A stretch of DNA of 64,000 nt from NCBI RefSeq assembly GCF_001939115.1, contig NZ_MQTZ01000054.1:22670-86669 (forward strand), given 5' to 3'. The notes beneath the pieces are model-generated. The model made no database searches. It was not told the origin of the DNA and saw only the letters and a list, made by a program, of their open reading frames with translations. Source of the DNA: Leptolyngbya sp. 'hensonii'. GTDB lineage: Bacteria > Cyanobacteriota > Cyanobacteriia > GCF-001939115. The position numbers and the translations under genes were made by a program. Below are positions 1-9,204 of the stretch, piece by piece (position 1 is the stretch's first letter; every line of letters starts with the position of its first letter).

Positions 1-1241
1 GCTCCTGGCATCTTGACATCAAAGCGCAGGGCGATGCCTTCATTGGGCTGAATCCGCAGGGTCAAAATATTGGGACTGGCCTGCTGGGCAGCGGATTGGA
101 AGATCAGGAAGGGAACTTCCCGGAAATGGATGGAGATCTCCGATACTTTCTTGGGTAAGCGCTTGCCCGTTCTCAGGTAAAAAGGAACCCCCTGCCAGCG
201 CCAGTTATCCACCAGAAACTTCATTGCCACATAGGTTGGAGTCGTTGAGTTAGGATCCACCCCCGGTTCTTGCCGGTAGCCTGGAACCTGTTTCCCTTTC
301 ATCCAACCGGCGGAATACTGGCCCCGCACCGCAGAATACTCCAGGTTGTTCTCCTCGGCCAGATGGGTAGCCTGAATCACCTTGACCTTTTCGGTTCGAA
401 TGCTATCTGCATCCAGGGAGTTGGGGGGTTCCATTGCCGTCAAACAGAACAGTTGCATCAGATGGTTCTGGACCATATCCCGCAGTGCCCCGGAGGTCTC
501 ATAGTAACCAGCCCGGTCTTCTACCCCCACCGTCTCTGCCACCGTGATTTGAACATGATCAACAAATTGGCGATTCCAGATCGGTTCAAAAATGGCATTG
601 GCAAACCGGAAAACTAGTAGATTCTGAACCGTTTCCTTGCCCAGGTAGTGATCGATCCGATAGACCTGTTCTTCTTTACAAACCTGCTGCACTACCCGAT
701 TGAGAGCCTGGGCAGAACTCAAATCCCGGCCAAAGGGTTTTTCGATCACCAGCCGGGTTTTGATCGGGTCGGTCAGCATATCGGCCAACCCCAACTGTCG
801 AATCGATTCCGGGAAAAACTTGGGCGATACAGCCAGATAAAAGACCCGATTTCCTCGCGTTCCTCGCTTTTCATCCAGTTCGCTGAGAAACTCTTTCAGC
901 CGCTGATAGTCTTCCGGTTTGTCAATATCTCCTGGGCAATAGAACAGTCCCTGAGCGAAATCGTTCCACATTTCCTCAGGCCCAAGGCCATGTTCGGAAA
1001 ACTGTTCGATGCCCTCTCGCATCTGCTCCCGGAAATAGTCGTGACTCCAGGGACGACGGGCGACACCGACGATCGTAATCTCTGGGGGAAGTTTGCGTTC
1101 TCGCTTGAACTGATAAATAGCCGGAATCAGCTTACGTTGGGTCAGATCTCCAGAAGCCCCAAAAATAACCATGATCAGGGGTTCGGGAATGCGTTCCTGT
1201 TGTAAACCAACGCGCAAAGGGTTTTCGAGCAAAGTGACCAT
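1..1241 (-). CDS. zwf: Glucose-6-phosphate 1-dehydrogenase, 3' end missing
   Basis: Oxidises glucose 6-phosphate to 6-phosphogluconolactone with NADP, the entry step of the oxidative pentose phosphate pathway, which supplies cyanobacteria with NADPH in the dark. Translation of the minus strand from the ATG at 1241 shows the dinucleotide-binding GASGDL at residues 28-33 and the substrate-site motif DHYLGKE at residues 197-203. About 413 codons are present against roughly 510 in the family, so the C-terminus lies beyond the left edge. It is last in the visible run fbp-tal-zwf; in other cyanobacteria opcA often follows, which would be outside the window. The 176-bp gap to tal holds a strong hairpin and may contain a separate promoter. 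Confidence 0.96.
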   Translation of the reverse strand, partial: MVTLLENPLRVGLQQERIPEPLIMVIFGASGDLTQRKLIPAIYQFKRERKLPPEITIVGVARRPWSHDYFREQMREGIEQFSEHGLGPEEMWNDFAQGLFYCPGDIDKPEDYQRLKEFLSELDEKRGTRGNRVFYLAVSPKFFPESIRQLGLADMLTDPIKTRLVIEKPFGRDLSSAQALNRVVQQVCKEEQVYRIDHYLGKETVQNLLVFRFANAIFEPIWNRQFVDHVQITVAETVGVEDRAGYYETSGALRDMVQNHLMQLFCLTAMEPPNSLDADSIRTEKVKVIQATHLAEENNLEYSAVRGQYSAGWMKGKQVPGYRQEPGVDPNSTTPTYVAMKFLVDNWRWQGVPFYLRTGKRLPKKVSEISIHFREVPFLIFQSAAQQASPNILTLRIQPNEGIALRFDVKMPG

Positions 1242-1353
1242 AGGGCAGTCTCGAGGATTTACAGCAATACTAGTGAATGAATCCGTGATACCCCTCAATA
1301 GGCACTGATTTTCTTAATACCTGGGCGTGATTTTAATTCAGATCTAAACACCT

Positions 1354-1392
1354 CAGCCAGCCTCTTCTCTGATCCGGAAAGGAGGCTGGCTG
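1354..1392 (-). terminator. Perfect 11-bp hairpin between tal and zwf
   Basis: CAGCCAGCCTC (1354-1364) pairs perfectly with GAGGCTGGCTG (1382-1392), 26 bases after the tal stop. There is no clear U-run after it on the minus strand, so it may be a weak terminator, an attenuator or an mRNA-stabilising stem that sets the tal/zwf transcript ratio. Confidence 0.4.
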
Positions 1393-1417
1393 GGATCTGA
1401 ACCAATGCAGCAACTGC

Positions 1418-2563
1418 TTAAACGGTTGCCATCCGCTGCACTTTGCCTTCGAGGGAATTCATCAGGGATTGGAAGGGCTTGATGAATTTATCGATGCCAT
1501 CCATCAACAACTCCTGCATCACCTGATCCAGATTGATATTCACATCCGGGTCACTCAGGGACTGGATCAGGCTATAGGCTGCATCAACTTCAGTGGTAAT
1601 GCGATCGGCCACATCGCAATGATCGGCACAAGCTTCGATCGTGGCTGGAGGCAGGGTGTTGACAGTATCTGGCCCCACCAACTCATCCACATACATGACA
1701 TCACTGTAGTTCGGATTTTTGGTCCCAGTACTGGCCCACAGCAAACGCTGCACCTTAGCCCCCTGGGTGGTCAGGGCCTGCCAGCGATCACTCTGGGTCA
1801 TTTCCAGGTACTTCTGATAGGCAATTTTAGCGTTGGCGATCGCCACTTTCCCCTGAATGGCCTTCAATTTAGCAACCACCTCCGGGCTGGCAGTGCCCTG
1901 CTCCAATTGAGCATCAATTTGATCGTCAATTTTAGAATCAATCCGGCTGAGGAAAAAGCTGGCCACCGAAGCAATGTTGCTAATGTCCTGACCAGCAGCC
2001 ACCCGCTTTTCCAAGCCTCGGATGTAGGCCTTCATAGTCTCAATATAGCTTTCGACCGAGAAGAGCAGGGTCACATTCACATTCATACCTTCACTGATGG
2101 CCTCTTCTACCGCAGGTAAGCCCTCCGGGGTACCCGGAATTTTGATCATCACGTTTTCCCGGCCAATCTCCTGAAAGTATCGGCGGGCTTCCCGAATGGT
2201 AGCCTCCGTATCCTGGGAAATGGTGGGTGGGACTTCAATGCTGACGTAGCCATCTAACCCGCTGGATGACTCGTAAACTGGCCAGAAGATATCGCAGGCG
2301 TTCCGGATATCTTCAAAGACTAGGGATTCATAAATATCTTGAATGGACTTTCCAGCCCGAATGCCCGCTTCGATATCGGCATCGTAGATCGCATTGCCCA
2401 CGATCGCCTTCTCGAAAATGGTGGGGTTGGACGTAATTCCCCGGATATCTCGACTATCGATCAACCGTTTTAGCTCACCAGATTGGATCAGGTCACGGCT
2501 CAGGTTGTCCATCCAGATACTCTGGCCATACTGTCTGATTTCAGCGATCGGGGTACTGGTCAT
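1418..2563 (-). CDS. tal: Transaldolase
   Basis: Transfers a dihydroxyacetone unit between sugar phosphates in the non-oxidative pentose phosphate pathway (cytosol). The 381-residue product has the family signature TSNPTIFEKA at 44-53 and KIPGT at 141-145, whose Lys141 is the expected Schiff-base lysine, followed by NVTLLFS. The length fits the long cyanobacterial TalB type rather than the ~220-residue short type. It lies 31 bp after fbp on the same strand and is probably co-transcribed with it; zwf follows after a hairpin. The start ATG at 2563 is preceded by an AGAGGAG ribosome site. Confidence 0.96.
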   Translation of the reverse strand: MTSTPIAEIRQYGQSIWMDNLSRDLIQSGELKRLIDSRDIRGITSNPTIFEKAIVGNAIYDADIEAGIRAGKSIQDIYESLVFEDIRNACDIFWPVYESSSGLDGYVSIEVPPTISQDTEATIREARRYFQEIGRENVMIKIPGTPEGLPAVEEAISEGMNVNVTLLFSVESYIETMKAYIRGLEKRVAAGQDISNIASVASFFLSRIDSKIDDQIDAQLEQGTASPEVVAKLKAIQGKVAIANAKIAYQKYLEMTQSDRWQALTTQGAKVQRLLWASTGTKNPNYSDVMYVDELVGPDTVNTLPPATIEACADHCDVADRITTEVDAAYSLIQSLSDPDVNINLDQVMQELLMDGIDKFIKPFQSLMNSLEGKVQRMATV

Positions 2564-2594
2564 GGGTGTTGGTGCTCCTCTGTAAACAATGCCA

Positions 2595-3665
2595 TCAACT
2601 TTGTTGTGCTGCGATCAGGCGTCGCTCTTCCTCTAGCCGTTCTTGCTCACCAATAAAGGATTCCACCAGCTCAACGTCTTCCTTGCTACCGATCACCAGT
2701 GGAGTCCGCATATGAAGTTCGGTAGGAACCACATCCAGCAGATTGTGGGTTCCAGTGCTGGCTTTGCCCCCAGCCTGCTCAATTAAGAAAGCCAGTGGGG
2801 CCGTTTCATAAATCAGCCGTAACTTGCCTTCTGGCTTACGCACGCTCCCAGGATAGAGAAAGACGCCACCCTGCATCAGAATGCGGTGAACATCTCCAAC
2901 CAGAGCCCCACTGTAGCGAGCCGTATAGCCTTCATGGCGATGGACGTAGCGAATATAGTCGCGAATGGATTCTTTACATTGCCAGAAGTTCCCTTCGTTG
3001 ATGCTGTAAATCGGACCATGATCGGGCATCCGAATGTTTTCACTGGAGAGGATAAATTCTCCCAAACTGGGATCTAAGGTAAACGCATGCACCCCCTTAC
3101 CAATGGAATACACCAGAACGGTACTGGGACCATAGAGGACATAACCTGCCGCAATCTGTTTCCGCCCACTTTGGAGCAGATCAGAGGCATCCCCGTTGTC
3201 TACACCTTCCTGCTGCCGAATCGCAAAAATAGACCCCACATTCAAGTTAATGTCTACGTTTGAGGAACCGTCGATCGGGTCATAGAGCAGGGTATAGCGA
3301 CCGATCGGACAATTTTCTGGAATATAGTAGGGCTTTTCCATCTCCTCAGAGGCCAGTCGGCACACCAGGCCACTCTGTTTGAAGACCGCAATGAACACAT
3401 CATTGGCGTAAACATCCATTTTCTTGACTGATTCCCCCTGGATGTTCATATCTCCCGTAAAGCCCAGGGCATTTTCCACCAGTCCAGCCCGACTCAGACG
3501 TCGGGCGATTAACTTGGCCGCCAAACCAATCCGATTCATCAAAGCACTCAAGTCTTGAGCCTCTGGTGAGAAGCTCTGGAGTTGCTGGAATACATGTCGA
3601 GACAGGGTTGTGCAGTCCCGATCTAGAGTATGTTCCTCTACCAGAGGTTGCTGATCGTCAACCAT
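2595..3665 (-). CDS. fbp: Fructose-1,6-bisphosphatase, class I
   Basis: Hydrolyses fructose 1,6-bisphosphate to fructose 6-phosphate for gluconeogenesis, glycogen supply and sugar-phosphate cycling. The metal-binding motif DPIDGSSN sits at residues 129-136 and the acidic pair of SEEME near 107-108, as in the class I (plant/E. coli Fbp) family; it is not the cyanobacterial bifunctional GlpX-type F/SBPase. The product is 356 residues, a normal length. The ATG at 3665 has a GGGAGGAT ribosome site. It heads the fbp-tal-zwf series and follows the stress-protein gene by 273 bp on the same strand. Confidence 0.96.
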   Translation of the reverse strand: MVDDQQPLVEEHTLDRDCTTLSRHVFQQLQSFSPEAQDLSALMNRIGLAAKLIARRLSRAGLVENALGFTGDMNIQGESVKKMDVYANDVFIAVFKQSGLVCRLASEEMEKPYYIPENCPIGRYTLLYDPIDGSSNVDINLNVGSIFAIRQQEGVDNGDASDLLQSGRKQIAAGYVLYGPSTVLVYSIGKGVHAFTLDPSLGEFILSSENIRMPDHGPIYSINEGNFWQCKESIRDYIRYVHRHEGYTARYSGALVGDVHRILMQGGVFLYPGSVRKPEGKLRLIYETAPLAFLIEQAGGKASTGTHNLLDVVPTELHMRTPLVIGSKEDVELVESFIGEQERLEEERRLIAAQQS

Positions 3666-3874
3666 CGCCTTATCCTCCCTGTTGTTGAGCCTTGGAGGTC
3701 CGAGGCAACCGCCTCAATCAACTCAAAGACCCCAGACACTTCCTATCTTAAGAAGGCATTTTCCAGAGGGTATCCAACCTTTAGGAGAACTTCAGAAGTC
3801 CTGCCAAAAGTTCAGTTTGCCGATGGCTTTCATCTGCAAAAATCCTTCGCAAAAATTCTTCCAGATGGGACTTC

Positions 3875-3901
3875 AGGAGACACGGATAACCGTTGTCTCC
3901 T
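3875..3901 (-). terminator. Hairpin downstream of the stress-protein gene
   Basis: AGGAGACACGG and CCGTTGTCTCCT form a stem with one bulged base and a three-base loop, 38 bases after the stop of the minus-strand stress-protein gene. A short T-run on the minus strand lies only about 20 bases further on, so termination before fbp is possible but not assured. Confidence 0.35.
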
Positions 3902-3938
3902 CCGATCAGGCTTTGGCTTAGATTCTGAATCCAATCCC

Positions 3939-4700
3939 TTAATCAAAATATCGATCGGGATGCAAAGCTGGAGGAGTACCCAACACAGGGCAGGGGAAAT
4001 CAGCCCCCAGTTCCCGCACGATCCGGTGCTCAGGTGCATCACAGCCCAACCAGAGTAGGGTCGCATCCTCCATTTGCACAACCTGCTTCAACTCCTGAGC
4101 CACACGCCCAAAGCGCAGATGGGTTTTCAAAGAGCCTCGCCACTCATTGGCCAGACAGCGGGCCTGCCAGAGAATCCGATCGGCCTGTTCAAACTGATCG
4201 GACTCCAGCAAGTTGGCATGGAGGGAAGGTTCACGATGTTGAAACTGTAGATTCACGGACTCCAGCGTTTCGGGATCCTGAACAGAGGTTGACGTCTTTT
4301 GACTGCTCACCCTACTAAATTGGGGCTGCGCATAGCCCGTAGTTGCAGATTCAGAGCAGTACAGCGGTATTCGGCGATCAAATAAAGGAGCTCTGACATC
4401 CCCAAACTCAAATCGATTGCTGGTTAAGGGGCTTCTGGTACAGTCAGCCGCATCAATCACATAGACAACCTGAACAGTGACCTGACGGCGAGTAGCCAGC
4501 CTTGTTTGATGGGCAATCCATAGGGTTAGGTCCAGGGCTGTCTGGCTTTTAGGAGAACTATTATAGCCGACTACTAGATTGATATCCTGTGTCGTCACAC
4601 CAGCAGTCAATCGCTGCTTCGAGGACAGGACAATTTGATCAATCAGGCCAGTAGAACCCAGAGCACCTTGCAGGCGCACGAGCATAGACATAATGTTCAC
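3939..4700 (-). CDS. Universal stress protein (UspA)-like protein
   Basis: Small nucleotide-binding stress-protein domain of unknown target. The N-terminal half contains the Usp-type strand and helix NLVVGYNSSPKSQTALDLTL, and the C-terminus ends in a second typical piece, LLWLGCDAPEHRIVRELG then FPCPVLG. The frame is open up to 4955, but that extension is translation of the riboswitch, so a start further in is needed. I prefer GTG at 4700, with AGAGAGG eight bases upstream; ATG at 4736 has no visible ribosome site. The product is then about 253 residues. The middle (roughly residues 75-170) is divergent. It sits upstream of fbp-tal-zwf on the same strand, under a probable c-di-AMP riboswitch, which suggests a link to osmotic or day/night signalling (inference). 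Confidence 0.7.
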   Translation of the reverse strand: MNIMSMLVRLQGALGSTGLIDQIVLSSKQRLTAGVTTQDINLVVGYNSSPKSQTALDLTLWIAHQTRLATRRQVTVQVVYVIDAADCTRSPLTSNRFEFGDVRAPLFDRRIPLYCSESATTGYAQPQFSRVSSQKTSTSVQDPETLESVNLQFQHREPSLHANLLESDQFEQADRILWQARCLANEWRGSLKTHLRFGRVAQELKQVVQMEDATLLWLGCDAPEHRIVRELGADFPCPVLGTPPALHPDRYFD

Positions 4701-4880
4701 GGTTGAAACCTCTCTAGAAACCTGGCTGGTTGGCATAATTGAGAGGTGGGTCAGAATGCAGCTCAATCTCTGGTCAGACAACTCTGATGAAAAGTCTGGT
4801 CTATAAGATGAGCCTACGTTCTTTTCGGAGACCCACAAGAACCGTTGCTTCGTAAAAGCTTGAGTCTTGAGTTCTCCTCC

Positions 4881-5010
4881 CAATGCCGACGGAGTTAGCT
4901 GACGGGCTGAGACTGGAAGGTGTCTCTCTCGCCAATCCAGCGAGATTAGCCCCAATAATTTGGTTCCTCCGCTTCAAGTCACAAAAGGCCGAATGGCCAA
5001 GCGGCTTAAA
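4881..5010 (-). promoter_or_regulatory. Probable ydaO/yuaA (c-di-AMP) riboswitch
   Basis: Read on the minus strand, the conserved blocks of this class appear in order: GGAGGAACCAAATT, TTGGGGCTAATC, GACACCTTCC, then the hallmark CCCGTCAGCTAACTCCGTCGGC near the 3' end. The outer helix can close between GCCG (about 5003-5006) and CGGC (about 4885-4888), with a GGCC-AUUC-GGCC stem just inside. In known members the aptamer binds c-di-AMP and usually turns the downstream gene off. Here the controlled gene is the universal-stress-like CDS, about 180 bases downstream; pairs such as GTTCTT/AAGAAC in that leader could form the expression platform. Assignment is by eye from the consensus. Confidence 0.85.
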
Positions 5011-5090
5011 TTAGGCTACCCACACACTTTTAGATACTTTATGATAGTCAATTTTGAGCTTGTTGGTTGTGATAGCCCCGGGGATTGCCT

Positions 5091-5135
5091 TGCTGATGAA
5101 TTTGTTGCTGATGAATTTGTTGCTGATGAATTTGT
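5091..5135. repeat. Three tandem 15-bp repeats
   Basis: The unit TGCTGATGAATTTGT occurs three times without a mismatch. The period is a multiple of three, so it makes open frames that look like repeated ADEFV or LLMNL, but no start, ribosome site or conserved protein supports coding. Confidence 0.9.
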
Positions 5136-5336
5136 TGATCTACTGTCGATCTGGTCTGTACTCCTATCAGGCCGATATTTTTATCAAATCACCATCTGGA
5201 TATTCAAACAGTGATTCTGGCTACTTGCTGCCCTATTGCCTTGAAATCCTGCTGCTCTTTGCCCCAACTTACGATCGGGTCACCGGGGGATCCCCGTTGA
5301 AGCTATGGCAGGAACATCAGTCACCCTCACACCAAA

Positions 5337-5392
5337 ACATTGGACCTGCAACATTGGACCTGCAACATTGAACCTGCAACATTGGACCTGCC
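5337..5392. repeat. Four tandem 14-bp repeats
   Basis: The unit ACATTGGACCTGCA is repeated four times; the third copy has GAA for GGA and the last ends in CC. It lies in the spacer between the riboswitch and the helicase gene. Function unknown; such short tandem repeats are common in cyanobacterial spacers. Confidence 0.9.
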
Positions 5393-5819
5393 AGCCACTC
5401 CTGAAACAAAAAGATTAATCTAGTACTAGTTTCAGCACCACGCTAATCTAGTACTAAGATACCAGAACCGATCACCAAAACGTTCGCATTCCCTTCATCA
5501 AACCCAATCAAACTTGGCTCTCCCCTATAAAAATCTTGACTCAAGGCAATAAATGCGGCAGAAATTCATAGGGTATGGGTTTATCTGAGCTTTCCAGCTC
5601 ATAAAACCCAGGGAGTAAATCTGATTTTTCACCCCATGCGGCAGTCCTAAGGCAGTATAGCTTAACATTTGATTAAAGCGCTACTGTTTAGGGATCAGCT
5701 CACAGAACAGTTTACAATAAGCCACCTGAATTAAAGATCGGGCAAAGTTAAACAAGGCTCCTTTTGTTTCACCTAAAATGCCTTGCTTGCAGCAGGTAGC
5801 CTTACAATCAAGTTGGATT

Positions 5820-5879
5820 ATGAAGACTTCTGTGGTTCAACGTTCGGTTGCCCTGAGTCGCAACCTTTGGGAGTTTTAG
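5820..5879 (+). CDS. Possible 19-codon leader ORF before the helicase
   Basis: ATG at 5820 opens a 19-residue frame (MKTSVVQRSVALSRNLWEF) that stops at 5879, three bases before the helicase GTG. The tight spacing would suit translational coupling. No ribosome site precedes it, so it may be chance. Confidence 0.2.
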   Translation: MKTSVVQRSVALSRNLWEF

Positions 5880-5882
5880 TTC

Positions 5883-8621
5883 GTGAGTGTTTCTCCCGCC
5901 TCTCCACAACTCAAATTAAAGGATCTCTTTCCTTTTGAGCTAGATGATTTTCAGCAACAGGCTGTCGCTGCTCTTAATGCGGGTCACTCAGTTGTTGTTT
6001 GTGCCCCCACAGGTTCGGGCAAAACTCTGGTGGGAGAGTATGCCATCCACCGTGCCCTGGCCTGTGGGAAACGGGTCTTCTATACAACTCCGTTGAAAGC
6101 TTTATCCAATCAGAAACTCCGAGACTTTCGAGAGTTGTTTGGGATGGATCAGGTAGGTTTACTGACTGGCGACATCTCCATCAATCGAGATGCCCCGATT
6201 CTGGTGATGACGACCGAGATCTTCCGGAATATGCTGTACGGGACCCGCATCGGAGAAGTAGGGACTTCCCTGGTTGGGGTAGAGACGGTGGTGCTGGACG
6301 AGTGCCATTACATGAACGATCGTCAACGGGGCACGGTCTGGGAAGAATCGATTATTTACTGCCCAACAGAAATTCAACTGGTCGCACTGTCAGCCACGAT
6401 CGCCAACAGTGAACAGCTAACCGACTGGATCAGCCAGGTCCATGGGCCCACCGATCTAATTTATTCAGACTTTCGACCTGTGCCGCTCCGGTTTTACTTT
6501 GGCAATCCCAAGGGGCTGTTCCCCTTGTTGAATGACAATCAAACCAAGATCAATCCCAAGCTCAAGTCGAAAGGCCCTCCCAGACGCCAGGATAGCCCGC
6601 TCCAGGCTTTTGTCCTCAGCCAACTGCAGCAACGGGACATGCTGCCAGCGATTTACTTTATTTTCAGTCGGCGGGGCTGTGATCAGGCCGTGGCAAGTCT
6701 ATCAGGAATTTCCCTGCTGAATGAAGCGGAGACAAGACATCTCAAGCAAGAAATTGATACCTTTCTGCTTCACTACCCAGAAGTAGCTCGATCGGGCCTG
6801 CTCGATGCCCTGTATCGGGGGATTGCCTCCCACCATGCGGGCTTGTTGCCAGCCTGGAAGCGTCTGGTGGAAGAGCTGTTTCAGCAAGGGTTGATTAAGG
6901 TCGTGTTTGCCACTGAGACCCTGGCCGCAGGCATTAATATGCCTGCCCGCACAACCGTCGTCTCCAGCCTGTCTAAGCGGACTGATCGGGGGCATCGCTT
7001 GCTGAACCCCTCCGAGTTTCTCCAGATGGCCGGTCGAGCGGGGCGGCGGGGTATGGATCAATTGGGTCATGTGGTCACCCTGCAATCCCCTTTTGAAGGC
7101 TCGAAGGAGGCTGCTTATCTGGCCACTTCCAGCCCTGACCCCCTGGTGAGCCAGTTCGCGCCCAGTTACGGCATGGTCTTAAATCTGCTCCAGACCCATA
7201 CCCTGGAAGAAGCTCGAGAACTGGTTGAGCGCAGCTTTGGCCAATATCTCTCCACCCTTTACTTGAAACCCCAGCAGCAGGCGATCGCAGACTTACAAGC
7301 AGAACTGGCACAACAGGAAGTCCTGCTGGGAGAGGCTGAGCCGAAATTGCTGGGGAATTATGAAAAGCTGCAAGAGCGGCTGAAGGAAGAGCGGCGTCTG
7401 CTGAAAACACTGCAGCAACAGGCGATGGGGGTGAGGGCCAGTGACATGGCGATCGCCCTGGCCTTTGCAGTGGCCGGTACGATTCTCAGCCTGAAAGGGG
7501 AGCATGTCCCAACGGCAGAGCCCCTTCCGGCAGTACTGGTGGCCAAAATTGCCGGTTCCGGGCAATTTCCCTATCTCATCTGTATCAGTCAGGAGAATCG
7601 CTGGCACGTGGTAACGGTAGGGGATGTCGTAGGCTTACACGGGGAGTTTCCCCGGATTGCAGCGGTAGACCATCTACCTGGGCCACCGGCTGAGATGCCG
7701 CTGAAACCAGGCCAGCAGCGGAGTGGCTCAGAATTAACGGCTGCGATCGCTCGTCAGATTCCGGCTATTCCTTCTCCCCTGGAAGATCCAGAGATTGTGG
7801 CCCAACTCCAGGTCGTTAACGCGGTGCAAGCCCAACTGGAAAACCATCCTGCCCGAAAATGGGGAGATCCAGTGACTTTGGTGAAGCGGCAACGCCGAAT
7901 CACAGTCCTGAAGCAGGAAATTGAACAACGTCAGGCCAAATTGGGTAAAGAATCCCATCGCCACTGGGAAGAATTTCTGAACCTGATTGAGGTGCTCAAG
8001 GTTTTTGACTGCCTGGAGGAGATCACTGATGATCATACTGCTGCCCCTGAGGCAGTCGTTGATCGTCAAGACTCGATCGATCGGGGCGTTGCTCAAGGTC
8101 TTCGTCCCACTCCCCTGGGTCAATCAGCTGCGACGATTCGGGGCGATAACGAACTCTGGCTGGGGTTAGCCCTGACTTTTGGCAGCTTTGAACGTCTGGA
8201 GCCCCATCATCTAGCGGGGGCCTGTGCAGCACTGGTGACGGAATCTTCGCGTCCAGATACCTGGACCCGCTATGAACTCTCTGGGGCAGTAGAAGAAGCC
8301 CTGGAGGGGCTCTGGGAAACCCGTCGCCGCCTGATCAAGGTTCAGCATCACTATGGTGTGGATATCATGGTCCTGCCTGCTAAATGGCAGGACCAGCAAC
8401 TGGCCGCCCTGGTAGAACAATGGGCTGCAGGAGTGGAGTGGAGCGAGTTGTGTAGCAACACGAGTCTGGACGAAGGAGATGTGGTCCGGATCTTGCGTCG
8501 CACCCTAGATCTGCTTTCCCAAATTCCTCACGTCCCCCATCTTTCTAAATACCTGCAACGAAATGCCATTCGGGCAATGGAATTGATCGATCGCTTCCCA
8601 GTGAATGAAATTGCAGAGTAG
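5883..8621 (+). CDS. Ski2-like DEAD/DEAH RNA helicase with DSHCT-type C-terminus
   Basis: ATP-dependent RNA helicase of superfamily II, related to the Mtr4/Ski2 (Dob10) group that remodels RNA during processing and decay. Visible motifs are APTGSGKT (motif I, about residues 40-47), DECHYM (motif II), SAT (motif III) and QMAGRAGRRG (motif VI). The C-terminal third is helical and matches the position of the DSHCT domain. At 912 residues it is typical of the cyanobacterial members. The start is GTG at 5883, three bases after a short possible leader ORF. No partner gene of a degradation complex is next to it. The target RNAs are unknown. Confidence 0.88.
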   Translation: MSVSPASPQLKLKDLFPFELDDFQQQAVAALNAGHSVVVCAPTGSGKTLVGEYAIHRALACGKRVFYTTPLKALSNQKLRDFRELFGMDQVGLLTGDISINRDAPILVMTTEIFRNMLYGTRIGEVGTSLVGVETVVLDECHYMNDRQRGTVWEESIIYCPTEIQLVALSATIANSEQLTDWISQVHGPTDLIYSDFRPVPLRFYFGNPKGLFPLLNDNQTKINPKLKSKGPPRRQDSPLQAFVLSQLQQRDMLPAIYFIFSRRGCDQAVASLSGISLLNEAETRHLKQEIDTFLLHYPEVARSGLLDALYRGIASHHAGLLPAWKRLVEELFQQGLIKVVFATETLAAGINMPARTTVVSSLSKRTDRGHRLLNPSEFLQMAGRAGRRGMDQLGHVVTLQSPFEGSKEAAYLATSSPDPLVSQFAPSYGMVLNLLQTHTLEEARELVERSFGQYLSTLYLKPQQQAIADLQAELAQQEVLLGEAEPKLLGNYEKLQERLKEERRLLKTLQQQAMGVRASDMAIALAFAVAGTILSLKGEHVPTAEPLPAVLVAKIAGSGQFPYLICISQENRWHVVTVGDVVGLHGEFPRIAAVDHLPGPPAEMPLKPGQQRSGSELTAAIARQIPAIPSPLEDPEIVAQLQVVNAVQAQLENHPARKWGDPVTLVKRQRRITVLKQEIEQRQAKLGKESHRHWEEFLNLIEVLKVFDCLEEITDDHTAAPEAVVDRQDSIDRGVAQGLRPTPLGQSAATIRGDNELWLGLALTFGSFERLEPHHLAGACAALVTESSRPDTWTRYELSGAVEEALEGLWETRRRLIKVQHHYGVDIMVLPAKWQDQQLAALVEQWAAGVEWSELCSNTSLDEGDVVRILRRTLDLLSQIPHVPHLSKYLQRNAIRAMELIDRFPVNEIAE

Positions 8622-8682
8622 AGGACAGGATCACCGAAGCATCTCCTCCCCTCCTGATAGTCCCTGGCTTGGGATATCCCTT

Positions 8683-9204
8683 CTATCGCCGGATTAGCGC
8701 CTCATACTTGATATCGCTAGCATCAATACAGGCTTTCATCGCATTGGTGGCTGTCAGGTCAATTTTTGCGCTCAGGCCCACCACACATTCGGAGTAACGA
8801 GCCGGTAAAAGACTGCGCCGACAGTTGTCCAACACTTCAGCAATCTCGGGATTTTTTGCCTTCTGATTAATATCAACCACGCAGGTTGCCAGTTCCAGGG
8901 GACGCCGAACGCGCAGACAATTGACCAGAGCATCAGGAGCCTGGGCCATAGTTGCCTTTTTGATTTGGACGGCGCAGCTTGAAACATCCTGAGGTTTAAG
9001 GGCTTTAGAACAGGCAAAGGCACTGTCCCCCGGCGCTATGGTAATTCCCAATAAATCTGTGGCACAGACCTGGTAATCATTGGCTAGGGCAACCGAGGGG
9101 AATGTGATGGGGGTTGAGATCGCCACCAATCCGGCAATCCCCATTGGGAGGGTAAGTAACCGCTGCCACCGCACAACGCTGGAATGACTGACCATTTTTG
9201 CCAT
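8683..9204 (-). CDS. Exported cysteine-rich protein of unknown function
   Basis: I do not recognise a characterised family. The N-terminus has basic residues, a hydrophobic stretch (LPMGIAGLVAISTPI) and a likely signal-peptidase site after VALA. The mature part has repeating short units with one cysteine each: CATDL, CSKAL, CAVQI, CLRVR, CVVDI, CRRSL, CVVGL, CIDAS, spaced about 13-20 residues apart, suggesting a small disulphide-linked helical repeat fold outside the cytoplasm. The ATG at 9204 gives the most normal signal peptide; the frame is open to an earlier ATG at 9237. It converges with the helicase gene and stands alone. Confidence 0.7.
   Translation of the reverse strand: MAKMVSHSSVVRWQRLLTLPMGIAGLVAISTPITFPSVALANDYQVCATDLLGITIAPGDSAFACSKALKPQDVSSCAVQIKKATMAQAPDALVNCLRVRRPLELATCVVDINQKAKNPEIAEVLDNCRRSLLPARYSECVVGLSAKIDLTATNAMKACIDASDIKYEALIRR

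Larger units (their letters stand above)
5011..5819. other. Repeat-rich intergenic spacer
   Basis: No convincing gene. Besides the two tandem repeats listed separately, it has two copies of TAATCTAGTACTA (5416-5428 and 5444-5456), an inverted pair CTGAAAC/GTTTCAG (5401-5407 and 5429-5435) and an imperfect hairpin at 5577-5609. A TTGACT hexamer on the minus strand near 5045 could belong to the riboswitch promoter, but no good -10 box is spaced from it. Confidence 0.5.

Noticed and set aside
4701..4955. N-terminal extension of the universal-stress-like protein
   Set aside because: It translates the riboswitch and its leader and has no family resemblance.
4981..5010. A tRNA-like GAATGGCCAAGCGG string on the plus strand
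   Set aside because: No acceptor or anticodon stem can be closed; the bases belong to the 5' side of the riboswitch on the minus strand.
4960..5371. Plus-strand frames encoding repeated ADEFV or LLMNL
   Set aside because: They exist only because the 15-bp repeat keeps the frame; no ribosome site or family support.
5416..5456. LexA boxes at the two CTAGTACTA copies
   Set aside because: The right half-site GTTC at the required spacing is missing.
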